Counted from the first letter of the stretch, positions 11,161 through 21,103 are shown. The stretch: 64,000 nt of DNA from Sulfurihydrogenibium sp. YO3AOP1 (GCF_000020325.1 NC_010730.1:889501-953500), one strand, 5' to 3'. Numbers and translations are program-made. Notes: generated by a model not told the origin, from the letters alone.

Positions 11161-11820
11161 TTATTCATCTTTAAACTTAGCTTTAACATGCGTGCCATCG
11201 CAAAATGGTTTGTTTTTAGACAATCCACATCTACAAAGAGTTACTCTATTTCTAATCTTATAAAACTTATTTTCTTCATATTCTATAGGTACTCCACCTT
11301 TAACCCAAATAGGACCACTTAAACCTATTACAGTATCTTCCAAAATACTAATTTCGGGCTCAAAATCAGGCTCTATTTCATTACCATTTTTATCAAAAAT
11401 AACCAACCTCCCTGATGGACAATTAAATGCTATCTCTTTAATTATCTCTTCCTTACCTTCTTTATTCAATAACTTCCAAATTCCACCATCTCTTAAACAA
11501 AACCTAGCAGAAGAACATAGAGGTTTAATATCCAATAAATCATATTCTAGACCTTCATATTTAACAGCTTCAAGATTATCTAAATCCTCTTTAGTTATTA
11601 ATTTGTCATCTTTAAAGTCATTTCTATGTGAACCATCACAAAAAGGTTTATTCTTAGATAATCCACACCTGCATAGGGCATAATTCTCTTTAGTTTCATA
11701 CTTCTTAACCTTTATCCATTTCAAGGGAATAGACATCTTATACTTTTCATTAGTTTCTTTATACAAAGGAATATTTCCGGATACTAAGTAAGGACCATTA
11801 GGAACAATTTTTATCTTCAT
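11161..11820 (-). CDS. Protein with two CDGSH iron-sulfur motifs
   Basis: The protein (219 residues from ATG 11820) has two CDGSH motifs, CRCGLSKNKPFCDGSH near residue 55 and CRCGLSKNKPFCDGTH near the C terminus. Each should bind a 2Fe-2S cluster with three Cys and one His. The middle region holds CSSARFCLRDGG and CPSGRLV, which resemble the Fer4_19-type part seen in multidomain CDGSH proteins. Function is unknown; redox or cluster transfer is likely. I chose ATG 11820 over GTG 11835 because a GAGG lies 9 nt before the ATG, within the longer frame. Confidence 0.85.
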   Translation of the reverse strand: MKIKIVPNGPYLVSGNIPLYKETNEKYKMSIPLKWIKVKKYETKENYALCRCGLSKNKPFCDGSHRNDFKDDKLITKEDLDNLEAVKYEGLEYDLLDIKPLCSSARFCLRDGGIWKLLNKEGKEEIIKEIAFNCPSGRLVIFDKNGNEIEPDFEPEISILEDTVIGLSGPIWVKGGVPIEYEENKFYKIRNRVTLCRCGLSKNKPFCDGTHVKAKFKDE

Positions 11821-11895
11821 TTTAAAAAACCTCACAAAAGGAATAGATATAATAAATATTATGAAGAAAAAGAAATTTGCAAATTAGAGGAAATC

Positions 11896-12465
11896 ATGAA
11901 TATACTCGGTATTGATTTAGCAGGGTCTGAAAAAAGACCAACAGGTATAGCTTATTTTGAAAATAATAGAATATTAACTAAAGTCGTATACAATGATGAA
12001 GAAATTCTAAAAATAGCTAAAAACTTTTCTAAAATTTTTATAGATGCCCCCCTTTCATTACCGAAGGGAAGAGATTCATTAGAAGTAAACAATGGTATAC
12101 ATTTTAGAGAATGTGATATAAAGCTTAGAGAACTTAAAATAAAATTTTTCCCACTTACACTTGGACCTATGAGAAAACTGACAAAAAGAGCAATGAAACT
12201 AAAAGCAATACTCGAAGAACAAAACAAAAAAGTTTTTGAAGTTTTTCCTGGCGGATTTTATGATATTATGAAATTAAGTCGTAAAGATAAAGAAGAAATC
12301 ATAAAATTTTACAAAGACTTAGGATTTGAACTTGAAGATAAAGAATTTATCCAAGATGAACTTGATGCAATAGCTTGTTTGTTAACTGGCTTGATGCATG
12401 AAAAAGAGGAAAGTTTAATTTTAGAAGGCATAGATGGGTCTATCATCTTGCCAAGAAAAAAGTAA
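11896..12465 (+). CDS. DUF429 family protein, RNase H-like fold
   Basis: The 189-residue protein begins NILGIDLAGSEKRPTGIA, an acidic strand typical of RNase H-like/actin-like folds, and has FIDAPLSLPKGR and a C-terminal DELDAIACLLTG. These fit DUF429, predicted nucleases of unknown role. It is divergent from the CDGSH gene, with a 75-bp shared upstream region. GAGGAAATC precedes the ATG. Confidence 0.8.
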   Translation: MNILGIDLAGSEKRPTGIAYFENNRILTKVVYNDEEILKIAKNFSKIFIDAPLSLPKGRDSLEVNNGIHFRECDIKLRELKIKFFPLTLGPMRKLTKRAMKLKAILEEQNKKVFEVFPGGFYDIMKLSRKDKEEIIKFYKDLGFELEDKEFIQDELDAIACLLTGLMHEKEESLILEGIDGSIILPRKK

Positions 12466-12483
12466 TTTGAAGTTAAAAAGTTA

Positions 12484-12512
12484 TTGACAAAAATATAATT
12501 ATTATGTATTAT
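12484..12512 (+). promoter_or_regulatory. Sigma-70-type promoter of the HU gene
   Basis: A perfect TTGACA (12484-12489) is spaced 17 nt from TATTAT (12507-12512). The HU ATG follows 34 nt later, with AAGGAGGG before it. The same pair of hexamers with the same spacing precedes dnaK, which suggests strong vegetative promoters. Confidence 0.75.
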
Positions 12513-12546
12513 TACATATGTAAATACTTCACAAGGAGGGATAGAT

Positions 12547-12825
12547 ATGACAAAGTCTGAATTAATCTCAAAAACAGCTGAAAAAGCTGGAATTACAAAG
12601 GCAGCTGCTGAAAGAGCTGTTAATGCTGCTATTGAAGCAGTAGTTGGTGCTCTCTCAAAAGGTGAAAGAGTAGCTATTCCAGGTCTGGGGGTTTTTAATG
12701 TTAAACAAAGAAAAGCAAGAAAAGGAAGAAATCCAAGAACTGGAAAAGAAATTACAATTCCGGCAAGAAAAGTAGTTGCATTTACAGCAGCTAAGTCTTT
12801 GAAAGAAGGACTGAATAAAAAGTAA
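12547..12825 (+). CDS. hup: HU-family DNA-binding protein
   Basis: The 92-residue basic protein is a normal HU: MTKSELISKTAEKAGITKA, AVVGALSKGERVAIPGLG, and the DNA-binding arm with RKARKGRNPRTGKEI and IPARKVVAFTAAK. It bends and packs DNA as a dimer. It has its own strong promoter, a good ribosome binding site and a terminator, so it is a single-gene unit. Confidence 0.96.
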   Translation: MTKSELISKTAEKAGITKAAAERAVNAAIEAVVGALSKGERVAIPGLGVFNVKQRKARKGRNPRTGKEITIPARKVVAFTAAKSLKEGLNKK

Positions 12826-12840
12826 TGCCAATTTTGCAGA

Positions 12841-12881
12841 AAAGGGTTGGGATATCTAATTAATCTCAACCCTTTGTTTAT
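12841..12881 (+). terminator. Rho-independent terminator of the HU gene
   Basis: AAAGGGTTGGGA and TCTCAACCCTTT form a 12-bp stem with one G-U pair around an 11-nt loop, followed by GTTTATTTT. It lies 15 nt after the HU stop. Confidence 0.8.
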
Positions 12882-12959
12882 TTTAAAGAAAAACACAAAA
12901 ATTATCTTTTAAACTAAAAAATTTAATTATTTTATAACATAATTAAAGCTTTTATATTA

Positions 12960-13140
12960 TAAAGCAAGTTGCCACTTTCTTAGACTTAAGATAAGTAAAG
13001 GAGTATTGGACTAAGTTTTTTTATATATGGGCAAACTTATTTGTCTTTCATAATATAACAGACAAGTAAGGCTAATATGTAAGTCTTTTGGTTGAAACAT
13101 ATGACTGACGTAAGTGGATTAGGACTTACATTTGATTAAA
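12960..13140. other. Intergenic region with two possible RNA helices
   Basis: No gene is visible between HU and the DUF151 gene. CTTATTTGTCT (13036-13046) can pair with AGACAAGTAAG (13060-13070), and GTAAGTC (13079-13085) with GACTTAC (13123-13129). Both stems fit an orientation-independent structured RNA or a decayed mobile element. No RNA family was recognised. Confidence 0.25.
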
Positions 13141-13378
13141 AATAGTAACGTGGATTATCATAGAACAACTAAATTTTGAAAAAATCTCAAAAATCCTTTT
13201 ACCATTTTAAGTCTTGAATCTTTATTATTCTTAATCAAGAAGACATTGATTTAAGTAAATATCGGTTAATTTGGTCTAAAATCACCACTTATTCTTAACA
13301 TGGATTTTTCAACTTTTCTTAACATGTTATGTTAAAAATATCAACCTATCTCCACGAGAGTGTTCTAAAAATCCACAC

Positions 13379-13467
13379 TGTCATTCTGAAGCCGACGAAG
13401 AATCTCCTGTTTTTTCAAATCAAAAAATTAATAGGAGATCCTTCGGACTAAAGCCCTCAAGATGACA
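13379..13467. repeat. Complete dispersed inverted repeat unit, reverse orientation
   Basis: TGTCATTCTGAAG...GAATCTCCT (13379-13408) and AGGAGATCCTTCGG...GATGACA (13433-13467) form the two arms of the common hairpin repeat around an A/T-rich loop. The flank after it (GGAAAGACAAACTTACAAAA...TTTTGGAACAG) is also repeated near 29170. The DUF151 frame can be extended through this unit, but that extension is spurious. Confidence 0.85.
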
Positions 13468-13578
13468 AGGAAAGACAAACTTACAAAAATTTTGGAACAG
13501 TCTCGCCTATCTCCACTTGCAAAAATTCAAAATTTTAGTATATTAATGACAGATAGTTTTATAATAGAGGTGATAGAT

Positions 13579-14154
13579 ATGGTAAAGGTTATCGTAAAAT
13601 CAATAGCGATAGATTCATTGACAGGAAGTCCAATAGTACTTTTAGCTAATGAGGAAAATCAAAATGATGTATATCCAATATGGATAGGAATAGCTGAGGC
13701 AGAGGGTATAGTTGTAAACCAAAGTGGGTTTATTCCACCCAGACCTTTGACTTATGATTTATTTAAAAACGTCATAGAGGCTATTGATGGAAAAGTAAAG
13801 GAAGTAAGAATTATTGATATGGTAAATAACGCATACATTGCAAACATAGTAATTCAACAAGGAGATAGAGAAATAATCATAGATTCAAGACCAAGCGATG
13901 CAATTAATTTAGCTTTAAGATTTAATAGTCCAATTTATCTAAATGAACAGGTTGTCAAAAAACTAAATGTAGAGGAATTGAAATCTCAAGAAAAAGATGA
14001 AGAAATACAAACAGTCGAAGACCTTGAAAGACAGACAGAAACTCCAAAATTAGATTTAGAAAAAACAGAAGAAATTAGTATAAAAGATGAAGATTTAGAA
14101 AAGTTTAGAGAAATGCTTGAAAACATAAAACCTGAGGATTTTTTAACTAAGTAA
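13579..14154 (+). CDS. Bifunctional nuclease family protein (DUF151)
   Basis: From ATG 13579 the 191-residue protein has a DUF151/BFN domain (VKSIAIDSLTGSPIVLL, VYPIWIGIAEAEGI, DSRPSDAINLALR) and an acidic tail of about 60 residues. The family is reported to act on DNA and RNA. The frame runs back to 13462 but enters a dispersed repeat, and AGAGGTGAT sits 5 nt before 13579, so I take the later start. The acidic tail resembles the UvrB/UvrC-like extension seen in some members, but is not clear. Confidence 0.88.
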   Translation: MVKVIVKSIAIDSLTGSPIVLLANEENQNDVYPIWIGIAEAEGIVVNQSGFIPPRPLTYDLFKNVIEAIDGKVKEVRIIDMVNNAYIANIVIQQGDREIIIDSRPSDAINLALRFNSPIYLNEQVVKKLNVEELKSQEKDEEIQTVEDLERQTETPKLDLEKTEEISIKDEDLEKFREMLENIKPEDFLTK

Positions 14155-14171
14155 ATGATAAAATATATTAT

Positions 14172-14744
14172 GTGGAAGTCAAAATTGGAAGTACGAAGCT
14201 TATTTTAACAATAGGTGATATAACAGAAAGTGAAACAGAAAGTATAGTCAATGCAGCTAATTCTACCTGTATGGGTGGTGCCGGTGTAGATGGTGCCATC
14301 CATTCAAAAGGTGGTCCTCAAATACTTCAAGAATGTATTAAAATTAGGAAAACCCTATACCCAGATGGTCTTCCTCCCGGAGAAGCAGTAATAACAACAG
14401 GCGGAAATTTAAAAGCCAAGTATGTTATTCATACAGTAGGTCCTATATGTAATGGTCCTTTGACAAAGCATCAAAAACAAATCCTAAAAAATGCTTATCA
14501 AAATAGTCTTAAATTAGCTTTAGAAAAGAATATAAAATCTATATCTTTCCCGTCCATTAGCACTGGAGCATACCGCTGTGATGTAAAAGTAGCATCAAAA
14601 ATAGCACTCAAAGCGGTGATAGATTTTTTAAAACAAAACCCAAATAAATTAGATTTAGTCGCTTTTGTCCTATTTACTCCAGAAATTTATCAGGTTTATA
14701 AAACATCTCTTGAGGAAATCCTTAATGCAAATATCAATGATTGA
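14172..14744 (+). CDS. Macro-domain protein (ADP-ribose binding or hydrolysis)
   Basis: The 190-residue protein is one macro domain: GDITESETESIVNAANS, GGAGVDGAIHSKGG, HTVGPIC and SFPSISTGAYRCD. This is the MacroD/YmdB group, which removes ADP-ribose from proteins or deacetylates O-acetyl-ADP-ribose. The start is GTG at 14172; the ATG at 14170 is in another frame. It overlaps the next gene by 20 nt and heads a four-gene overlapping cluster with a two-component system. Confidence 0.9.
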   Translation: MEVKIGSTKLILTIGDITESETESIVNAANSTCMGGAGVDGAIHSKGGPQILQECIKIRKTLYPDGLPPGEAVITTGGNLKAKYVIHTVGPICNGPLTKHQKQILKNAYQNSLKLALEKNIKSISFPSISTGAYRCDVKVASKIALKAVIDFLKQNPNKLDLVAFVLFTPEIYQVYKTSLEEILNANIND

Positions 14745-15528
14745 TTTTATTCTTATATCTGTAATCGCTTTAATAGTGATGCTGTATGCTTATTATAGAT
14801 ATAGAGAAGAAAAACACAAAGAAGAAAAATTATTAATTCCAAAACTTGAATCCTATAAAGAGAAATTTTTAGAAGAGAAAAAAAACTTTATCAAAAGATC
14901 TCAAGAACTTATAGATAAAATGGAAGAAGTCAAAAAAGAGATAGAAAATTTAAAAAACAAATATCATGAATACCCATGGACAGAATCTCAAATCAAATAT
15001 CTAAAAACCATGAAAGGCTCAGAATTCGAATATTATTTAACCACAGCTTTCCAAATGCTTGGGTTTATTACAATAGATTTACCTTTTTATAAAGACCATA
15101 ACCTTGACTTAATTATAAAGTATGAAGATAACAACAAAACAGAATATATAGCGGTTGATTTTTTAGATCATACAGAAATAAAAAAGTTAAATGAAAAATA
15201 TGTAGAAGATTTACTTCAAGGCAAAGAAAAATATGAATGCGGCAAGCTTTTGATAATAACAAATGGTTATTTAGATGATAATATAAAAAAATTTTTAATA
15301 GAAAATGATATTAACTTCTTTGAGATTGACCAGATTGTAAGATTTATTCCTTCTTTAAATTTCTTTTATAGATACGAAGAATTAAAGGGAAGTTTTCATA
15401 ATTACGAAATATTACATAAAGAAGCTTTTGATGAAGTTATAAGAAGAGAACATTGGCTTTCAGAGGTAGAAGAACAATTAATAAAAGCGTTGGAAAAGAA
15501 AAATGAGAGTACTTATAATAGAGGATGA
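14725..15528 (+). CDS. Membrane-anchored coiled-coil protein with degenerate Mrr-like nuclease fold
   Basis: From ATG 14725 (267 residues) there is a membrane helix near residues 5-22, a charged coiled coil to about residue 85, and a domain like Mrr-type restriction endonucleases: GSEFEYYLTTAFQMLGF, then HNLDLIIK, then EYIAVDF, then KLLIITNGYLDDNIKKF. In active Mrr nucleases the third site is (E/Q)xK; here it reads VDF, so the catalytic lysine seems lost. It overlaps the macro gene by 20 nt and the response regulator by 26 nt. A sensing or scaffold role is my inference. Confidence 0.6.
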   Translation: MQISMIDFILISVIALIVMLYAYYRYREEKHKEEKLLIPKLESYKEKFLEEKKNFIKRSQELIDKMEEVKKEIENLKNKYHEYPWTESQIKYLKTMKGSEFEYYLTTAFQMLGFITIDLPFYKDHNLDLIIKYEDNNKTEYIAVDFLDHTEIKKLNEKYVEDLLQGKEKYECGKLLIITNGYLDDNIKKFLIENDINFFEIDQIVRFIPSLNFFYRYEELKGSFHNYEILHKEAFDEVIRREHWLSEVEEQLIKALEKKNESTYNRG

Positions 15529-16147
15529 TTTACTACTTGGAGAAAGTCTTAAAGATTATCTTGAAAATAACGGTATAGAATGTTTATGGATTAGCAATGA
15601 AAGAAAATTAGAAGAAGCTTTAAGCCTTTCAGAATTTGATGTAATCGTTCTTGATTTGATACTCAGGTATTCAAAAGGTGAGGATATACTAAGAAATCTT
15701 AGAAATAAAAATGTAAAAACTCCAATTTTAATAATGACAGCCAAAAACTCTATTAAAGATAAAGAAACATGTTTTAACTTAGGTGCTGATGATTACATAA
15801 TAAAACCTTTCGACCCAAAGGAGTTTTTACTTAGAATAAAAGCTTTAAGCAAAAGAGCTCACCTTCCAGAAAAAATAAAAATAGGGGATGTTGAGATAGA
15901 TTTAGAAAATCAAATTGTTTTAAAAGATGGAAAAGAAGTAAAACTAACCAAAACAGCATGGACTTTGCTGTATTATCTTATAAAAAATAGAGGAAAAGTT
16001 GTAAGCAATGAAAACATTTTAAACTACGTTTGGCATGATAAAGCTGTAGGAGATGAAGTAATAAGAGCTTACATAAAAGAACTTAGAAAGATTCTTCCTG
16101 ATGGAAGCATTGAGACATTTAAAGGAAGAGGATATAAATTAAATTGA
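15503..16147 (+). CDS. OmpR-family response regulator
   Basis: The 214 residues hold a receiver domain (IEDDLL, phospho-acceptor Asp51 in VLDLIL, KPFD with Lys101) and a C-terminal winged helix (LTKTAWTLLYYLIKNRGKVVSNENILNYVW, IRAYIKELRKIL). It should bind DNA when phosphorylated by the kinase encoded next, which it overlaps by 4 nt. Its targets are unknown. Confidence 0.94.
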   Translation: MRVLIIEDDLLLGESLKDYLENNGIECLWISNERKLEEALSLSEFDVIVLDLILRYSKGEDILRNLRNKNVKTPILIMTAKNSIKDKETCFNLGADDYIIKPFDPKEFLLRIKALSKRAHLPEKIKIGDVEIDLENQIVLKDGKEVKLTKTAWTLLYYLIKNRGKVVSNENILNYVWHDKAVGDEVIRAYIKELRKILPDGSIETFKGRGYKLN

Positions 16148-16989
16148 AGCTTGAAACGAAAATATTTATTCTCATATCTCTTATTTTTATAATAAGCCTT
16201 TCTATGATCAATTTTATTAATCTTTACTATATTAATGACTTAATAGAAAAATACCAGCAGCTCCAAAATATATTGAAACAGCAAAATCAGCTCCCTGTAG
16301 TATTTCAAGATAACCTAAAATCTTATAAAAGTGAATATAGTAAGATGGTAATACTTTGGGAAACTTTTTTAGTTTTTGGTTCTATAATTTTAATTTATTA
16401 TTTGACATCTATATACTTAAAAAAAGAAGAAAGATATAAACAGTTTCTACAACTTATGATTTTATCCATCAGTCATAAGCTTGGAAATAAGATTTCAAGT
16501 CTTAACATAAATTTAGAATTAATAAAATCAAACTGTAATAATCAAGCTGTCGATAGATTAGAAAAATCTTTAATTTCTTTAAATGAAGACCTAAAAACTC
16601 TTTTAAGCACACTCAAAAAAATTCAATTTGAAAGAAAAGAAGAAGAAAAATTTAGAGTTGACGAATTAGTTTTAAAGCTCCTTGAAGAATTTAAGCCTTT
16701 TGAGAATAAAGTTTTCGTAAGATTAAAACCTTTGAAAAGTTTTAAGAATAAATCTGACATAGAGGCTATTATTCAAATAATATTAGAAAATGCTTTTAAA
16801 TATTCAGAAAATAAGGTATACATAAAGATTTACAAAACAAATTTAATAATCAAAAACGACATTAAAAATGAAATAGAAAGTGGAAGTGGATTAGGCTTAC
16901 TTATAGTTGAAGGACTATCAAAATTAAATAACTTAAAAGTTATAAAAAGAGTGAAAGGGAAATATTTTACTATTTGTCTTGCTTTTTAA
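16144..16989 (+). CDS. Sensor histidine kinase, compact form
   Basis: The 281-residue protein has two membrane helices (about 9-27 and 73-92) around a 45-residue outer loop, then the H box SISHKLGNKISSLN, an N box (IIQIILENAFKYSE) and GSGLGLLIVEGLSKL. The usual DxGxG box is not obvious; the catalytic domain is short. It starts with TTG overlapping the regulator stop, and its 3' end overlaps the convergent rpoZ by 20 nt. Confidence 0.88.
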   Translation: MKLETKIFILISLIFIISLSMINFINLYYINDLIEKYQQLQNILKQQNQLPVVFQDNLKSYKSEYSKMVILWETFLVFGSIILIYYLTSIYLKKEERYKQFLQLMILSISHKLGNKISSLNINLELIKSNCNNQAVDRLEKSLISLNEDLKTLLSTLKKIQFERKEEEKFRVDELVLKLLEEFKPFENKVFVRLKPLKSFKNKSDIEAIIQIILENAFKYSENKVYIKIYKTNLIIKNDIKNEIESGSGLGLLIVEGLSKLNNLKVIKRVKGKYFTICLAF

Positions 16990-17182
16990 CTATAGAAGCT
17001 TCTCCTTTAGCTATTTTATCTATTGCAATAACGGTTTTTTTAAGTGGAATTCCTTCCTCAGTGATGTATGTTTCAAGACCTGTTTCATACAATTCTATTG
17101 CAAGCTTAGATGCTGCATGAACTAACTCATATCTGCTTTTTACTTTTTTTAATGCTTCTTCTATTAAAGGTCTTCTGTTCAT
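16970..17182 (-). CDS. rpoZ: RNA polymerase omega subunit
   Basis: A 70-residue protein of the Rpb6/omega type: RRPLIEEALKKVKSRYELVHAASKLAIEL, then an acidic link and KTVIAIDKIAKGEASI. Omega helps assemble RNA polymerase. An AGGAGG-like site (CAGGAGG on the minus strand) precedes the ATG. It lies 310 nt after gmk on the same strand, separated by repeats; the gmk-rpoZ order is common in bacteria. Confidence 0.93.
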   Translation of the reverse strand: MNRRPLIEEALKKVKSRYELVHAASKLAIELYETGLETYITEEGIPLKKTVIAIDKIAKGEASIVKKQDK

Positions 17183-17236
17183 TTTATACCTCCTGTCATT
17201 ATAGAAAATATATTATACCATAATTAACCTCTTCTT

Positions 17237-17388
17237 TGTCATCCTTAGGACTTTAGTCCGAAGGATCTCCTCTTTTATTGTTATTTGAAAGGAATAGGAG
17301 CAAAAGGAGATTCTTCGCTTCACTCAGAGTGACAGAATAGGAGAGTATGAATTAAAGCGGATATTCTTCGCACGGTTATTGAATGACA
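17237..17388. repeat. Dispersed hairpin repeat unit plus extra arm
   Basis: A left arm (TGTCATCCTTAGGACTTTAG..., 17237-17272), a right arm (AGATTCTTCGCTTCACTC...TGACA, ending 17334) and a further right arm (ATTCTTCGCACGG...AATGACA, 17360-17388) fill the rpoZ-gmk spacer. No gene is visible here. Confidence 0.85.
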
Positions 17389-17492
17389 AGAAACGCAAAA
17401 ATCGTATTCTTATCACAAATGCAAAATTTTAGTATATCAAATTTTAAAAAATTTTTGGAACATTATCATTTCTAACTTTATATATTAAATAA

Positions 17493-18110
17493 CTATAACA
17501 TAAGAGACCTTAACTCATCATCCTTTATTAAAGACAAATCAAATCGTTGTCTTTTAAATCTTTGAGATTTAATGATATGGCTCAAATTTTCTTTAGATTC
17601 AAGTAAGTTCTCATTAATTATTATGTAGTCATACTCTTTCCAGTGAGGAATTTCTCTTTTGGCTGTTTCTAATCTTTTTTGTATTTCTTCTTCACCTTCT
17701 CCTCTTATTCTCATTCTACTTTCAAGCTCTTTTAAAGATGGAGGAAGGATAAATATTGTAATGGCTTCAGGAATAACTGATTTTATCTGTTTCATTCCTT
17801 GAACATCTATCACTAAAATTACATCATAACCTTGGTTTAGAAGTTCAAACGTCTCTTTTTTTGGTGTGCCGTAATAATTTCCATGAACAATTGCATACTC
17901 TAAAAAAGCATTCTCTTTGATCATTAATTCAAAAACTTCTTTAGCAACAAATACATAATCAACACCATCTATTTCATTTTTTCTTTTTTTCCTTGTTGTA
18001 TAAGTAATAACTCTCTTTAATTTTTCATTTTCTTCAAGCAAAAGATTTGTTAAAGTGGTTTTTCCGGCCCCAGCAGGAGATGAGATTATAAAAAGCTCAC
18101 CTTTTATCAT
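17493..18110 (-). CDS. gmk: Guanylate kinase
   Basis: Gmk converts GMP to GDP. The 205 residues have the P-loop [11 protein letters not shown], the GMP-binding [17 protein letters not shown] and [14 protein letters not shown], and an adenine-binding C-terminal part ([17 protein letters not shown]). The start overlaps the nuoN stop (ATGA), so it is coupled to the complex I operon, probably only by position. Confidence 0.95.
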   Translation of the reverse strand: MIKGELFIISSPAGAGKTTLTNLLLEENEKLKRVITYTTRKKRKNEIDGVDYVFVAKEVFELMIKENAFLEYAIVHGNYYGTPKKETFELLNQGYDVILVIDVQGMKQIKSVIPEAITIFILPPSLKELESRMRIRGEGEEEIQKRLETAKREIPHWKEYDYIIINENLLESKENLSHIIKSQRFKRQRFDLSLIKDDELRSLML

Positions 18111-19576
18111 CTAACTCCCACATTCATAACAAGTATTGATGTTAATATATTAGAAATTTCCCAAAATACTGTTGGATAAATTCCAAGCATTAGAACAACT
18201 ATTGCGAGAAATCCAACAGTGAACTTCTCAGAAACCGTTAAATTAAATCTCCCTTCTATTACAGGTTCATACATATACATATAAGCAACAACTCTTAAGT
18301 AATATCCAGCTGATATTACGCTTGTAATAACAAGAACTACCGCAAGCCACCAAACATTTGATGATATTAAAGCCATAAATACACCAAATTTACCCATAAA
18401 ACCAACTGTTGGTGGAATTCCAAGCATAGAAAACATATAAATAAGCATGAATAACGCCATTATTGGATGTTTTTTTGCAAGACCTTTAAAATTATCAATG
18501 TCATTAGTCCATCTGCTGTCTTTTTCAAAAGCTGACAAGAATATAAATCCACCAATTGCCATGAACATATACACTAAAGAATAAAATATTAAAGCTGTAA
18601 AGCCCATTCCATTTGGGGAAGCTAAGGCAGCTAAGATGTACCCCGTATGTGCAATGGAAGAATATGCAAGCATTCTTTTAACATTTTTCTGTCTTAAAGC
18701 GATGATATTTCCAACGATCATTGAAGCTGCAGCTAAAATTGCCCATGCATAAGACCATATACTGTTAACAAGCGGAAAAGCTTCCACCATAACTCTTAAA
18801 ATTAATGCATACGTTGCAACTTTTGAAATACTTGCAAGAAATGCAGTAATTGGCGTTGGTGCAGCTTCGTAAGCGTCAGGCGTCCAGAAATGAAGTGGTA
18901 CAGCAGATGCTTTTAATGCAAGACCTAAAATTAAAAGTACTAAACCAGCTGTTAAACCTATATCAGCTTTATCCTGAACTTCATTAAATATTCTTGCAAA
19001 ATCAAAACTTCCGGTTTTTCCATATAAAAGTGCAATTGCATAACTAATTACAGCAGTACCTGCACCACCAATGATTAAATATTTGAATGCACCTTCCTTA
19101 GATTTATAATCCTTCCTCCAAAGACCAACTAAAATGTATATAGAGACAGACATTAACTCTAAACCAATATAGAAGCTTACAAGGTTTGGAGAAGAAACCA
19201 TTATCATTATTCCAAGTAGTGAAAATAGAATTAGGTAATAGTATTCACCGTAAGATGTTTTCTTACTATCGACATAAGATTGTAGGTTGATGACAATCAA
19301 AATGGTTGAAATCAGTAAGAAAAATTTAAATACTAATGAAAAACTGTCTACAATATATAATCCATAAAGAGTGACTGCGCCTTCTGTAATGGTCAGCGTA
19401 GATAAAGTTGCTAAGGAAAGACCTAATACTGAAGTTATAAGAAGAATGTTTCTATTTTTTGTAAATAATTCTAAAACAAAAACTAATATAGCAGTTGCTA
19501 AAACAATCATTTCGGGAAGTAAAACATTAAAATTTGGAACTCCAAAACCTGACACGATTTGCTGAACGATAGTCAT
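18107..19576 (-). CDS. nuoN: NADH-quinone oxidoreductase subunit N
   Basis: NuoN is one of three antiporter-like proton-pumping subunits. The 489 residues form about 14 helices, with [12 protein letters not shown] carrying the conserved Glu, [12 protein letters not shown] and [20 protein letters not shown], the half-channel signature. It is the last nuo gene, 5 nt after nuoM. Confidence 0.96.
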   Translation of the reverse strand: MTIVQQIVSGFGVPNFNVLLPEMIVLATAILVFVLELFTKNRNILLITSVLGLSLATLSTLTITEGAVTLYGLYIVDSFSLVFKFFLLISTILIVINLQSYVDSKKTSYGEYYYLILFSLLGIMIMVSSPNLVSFYIGLELMSVSIYILVGLWRKDYKSKEGAFKYLIIGGAGTAVISYAIALLYGKTGSFDFARIFNEVQDKADIGLTAGLVLLILGLALKASAVPLHFWTPDAYEAAPTPITAFLASISKVATYALILRVMVEAFPLVNSIWSYAWAILAAASMIVGNIIALRQKNVKRMLAYSSIAHTGYILAALASPNGMGFTALIFYSLVYMFMAIGGFIFLSAFEKDSRWTNDIDNFKGLAKKHPIMALFMLIYMFSMLGIPPTVGFMGKFGVFMALISSNVWWLAVVLVITSVISAGYYLRVVAYMYMYEPVIEGRFNLTVSEKFTVGFLAIVVLMLGIYPTVFWEISNILTSILVMNVGVR

Positions 19577-19581
19577 TTTGC

Positions 19582-21090
19582 TTACCCTCCTACTATCTTG
19601 TGTAAAACAAATTGGGTAGTGTTATTAATTAGATTAATCCACCAATTAGGGTATATACCAATTACGAACATAAATATCACAAATGGCAAGAAAGACCAAA
19701 GTTCTGCTGTGTTTAAGTCTTTTAGTTTTGAGTACTCTATTATTTTTTCTTCAGATAACAGCTCTTCTTCAAACATTGTTTTCTTGTATAGCCATAGTGT
19801 GTATGCAGCACCTACTACTAAGCTGAGACCGGCTAAAACAGCGGTTAAGATGCTAACTTTGAATGTTCCAACCAGTGATAAAAACTCACCTACAAACCCA
19901 GACAATCCTGGCAGCCCTGCTGAAGCCATAGCTGATATCATAAATAATGTTGCAAAAACTGGAACAAATTTTGCCATTCCGCCAAGGTCTTTCATTTCAT
20001 AACTATGAAGTCTTTCATAAATAAATCCTGCTGCCAAGAATAGCGCCCCTGATGTTAAACCGTGAGAAATCATAGTGATTATGGCACCGTTTACACCCTC
20101 AGGATTTAATGCAAATGTACCCATTGTCACAAATCCCATGTGCGATACAGAAGAGTATGCAATAAGCCTTTTTATATGTGTTTGAGCTATTGCCATCATT
20201 GCAGTATAAATAATAGCTATTACACTTAAAGCAAAGATTACCGGAACAAAATATTTAGATGCTTCCGGGAACCATGGAAGACTAAATCTTACAAACCCAT
20301 AAGTACCCATTTTTAACAAAACTGCTGCAAGTATTACAGAGCCTGATGTTGGAGCTTGAACGTGTGCAGCCGGAAGCCATGTATGGAATGGCCACATAGG
20401 AACTTTGATAGCAAAACCAAGAGCAAGAAGTAAGAAAAAGATTAATTCAAGGTTAAAAGGCAAGTGTAATTTTAATAAATCAAAATAGCTTGTAGAAAGT
20501 ATATTGTTTTCCATGTAGTTGTAAATATACATTCCAATTACGCCAATTAGAAGGAAAAGAGAGCCAAAGAATGTGTATATAAAGAATTTAGTTGCTGCAT
20601 AAATCCTTTCAGCATAACCCCAAACACCGATGATTAAAAACATTGGAATTAACATAACTTCCCAAAAAACATAAAACGCAACAAGGTCAAATGCAACGAA
20701 TACGCCAATACAAGCTGCTTCAAGAATTAAAAATGCTATAAAGTATTCTTTTATTCTTTTCTCTATGTTAGTACTCCATACAAAAGCAGCAACAAAAGAT
20801 AAAGCTGTTAGCCAAACGAGAGTTAAACTTAGAGCATCAACCCCAACTTCGTAGCTTATTCCAAACTGTGGAATCCATGCATACTTTTCATAAAATTGAA
20901 TTTTATAACCTGTTGGGTCGTATGTTAAAAGCATATAAGAAGATATTATAAAAACTATTATAGACGTTATGATACTAATCGGCTTAGCGAGTTTTTCGTT
21001 TGCAAAAAATACTATAAACGAGGCTAAAATTGGAATGATTATACTGATGCTTATTAGTGGAATGTCAGCCCTTACAAACTCTACTGTCAT
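19582..21090 (-). CDS. nuoM: NADH-quinone oxidoreductase subunit M
   Basis: An antiporter-like proton-pumping subunit of 502 residues, about 14 helices. [17 protein letters not shown] holds the key Glu of helix 5, and [20 protein letters not shown] is the helix 7-8 signature with its Lys/His relay nearby. It lies 13 nt after nuoL. All core residues that I can check are present. Confidence 0.96.
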   Translation of the reverse strand: MTVEFVRADIPLISISIIIPILASFIVFFANEKLAKPISIITSIIVFIISSYMLLTYDPTGYKIQFYEKYAWIPQFGISYEVGVDALSLTLVWLTALSFVAAFVWSTNIEKRIKEYFIAFLILEAACIGVFVAFDLVAFYVFWEVMLIPMFLIIGVWGYAERIYAATKFFIYTFFGSLFLLIGVIGMYIYNYMENNILSTSYFDLLKLHLPFNLELIFFLLLALGFAIKVPMWPFHTWLPAAHVQAPTSGSVILAAVLLKMGTYGFVRFSLPWFPEASKYFVPVIFALSVIAIIYTAMMAIAQTHIKRLIAYSSVSHMGFVTMGTFALNPEGVNGAIITMISHGLTSGALFLAAGFIYERLHSYEMKDLGGMAKFVPVFATLFMISAMASAGLPGLSGFVGEFLSLVGTFKVSILTAVLAGLSLVVGAAYTLWLYKKTMFEEELLSEEKIIEYSKLKDLNTAELWSFLPFVIFMFVIGIYPNWWINLINNTTQFVLHKIVGG

Positions 21091-21103
21091 TTTCTACCTC
21101 CTC

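Noticed and set aside
13462-13578. N-terminal extension of the DUF151 frame (MTRKDKLTKILEQS)
   Set aside because: It reads through a dispersed repeat flank that also appears near 29170; a good ribosome site stands at the internal ATG 13579.
19559-20002. Plus-strand 147-codon frame antisense to nuoM
   Set aside because: It is an antisense shadow of a strongly supported gene and has no family pattern.
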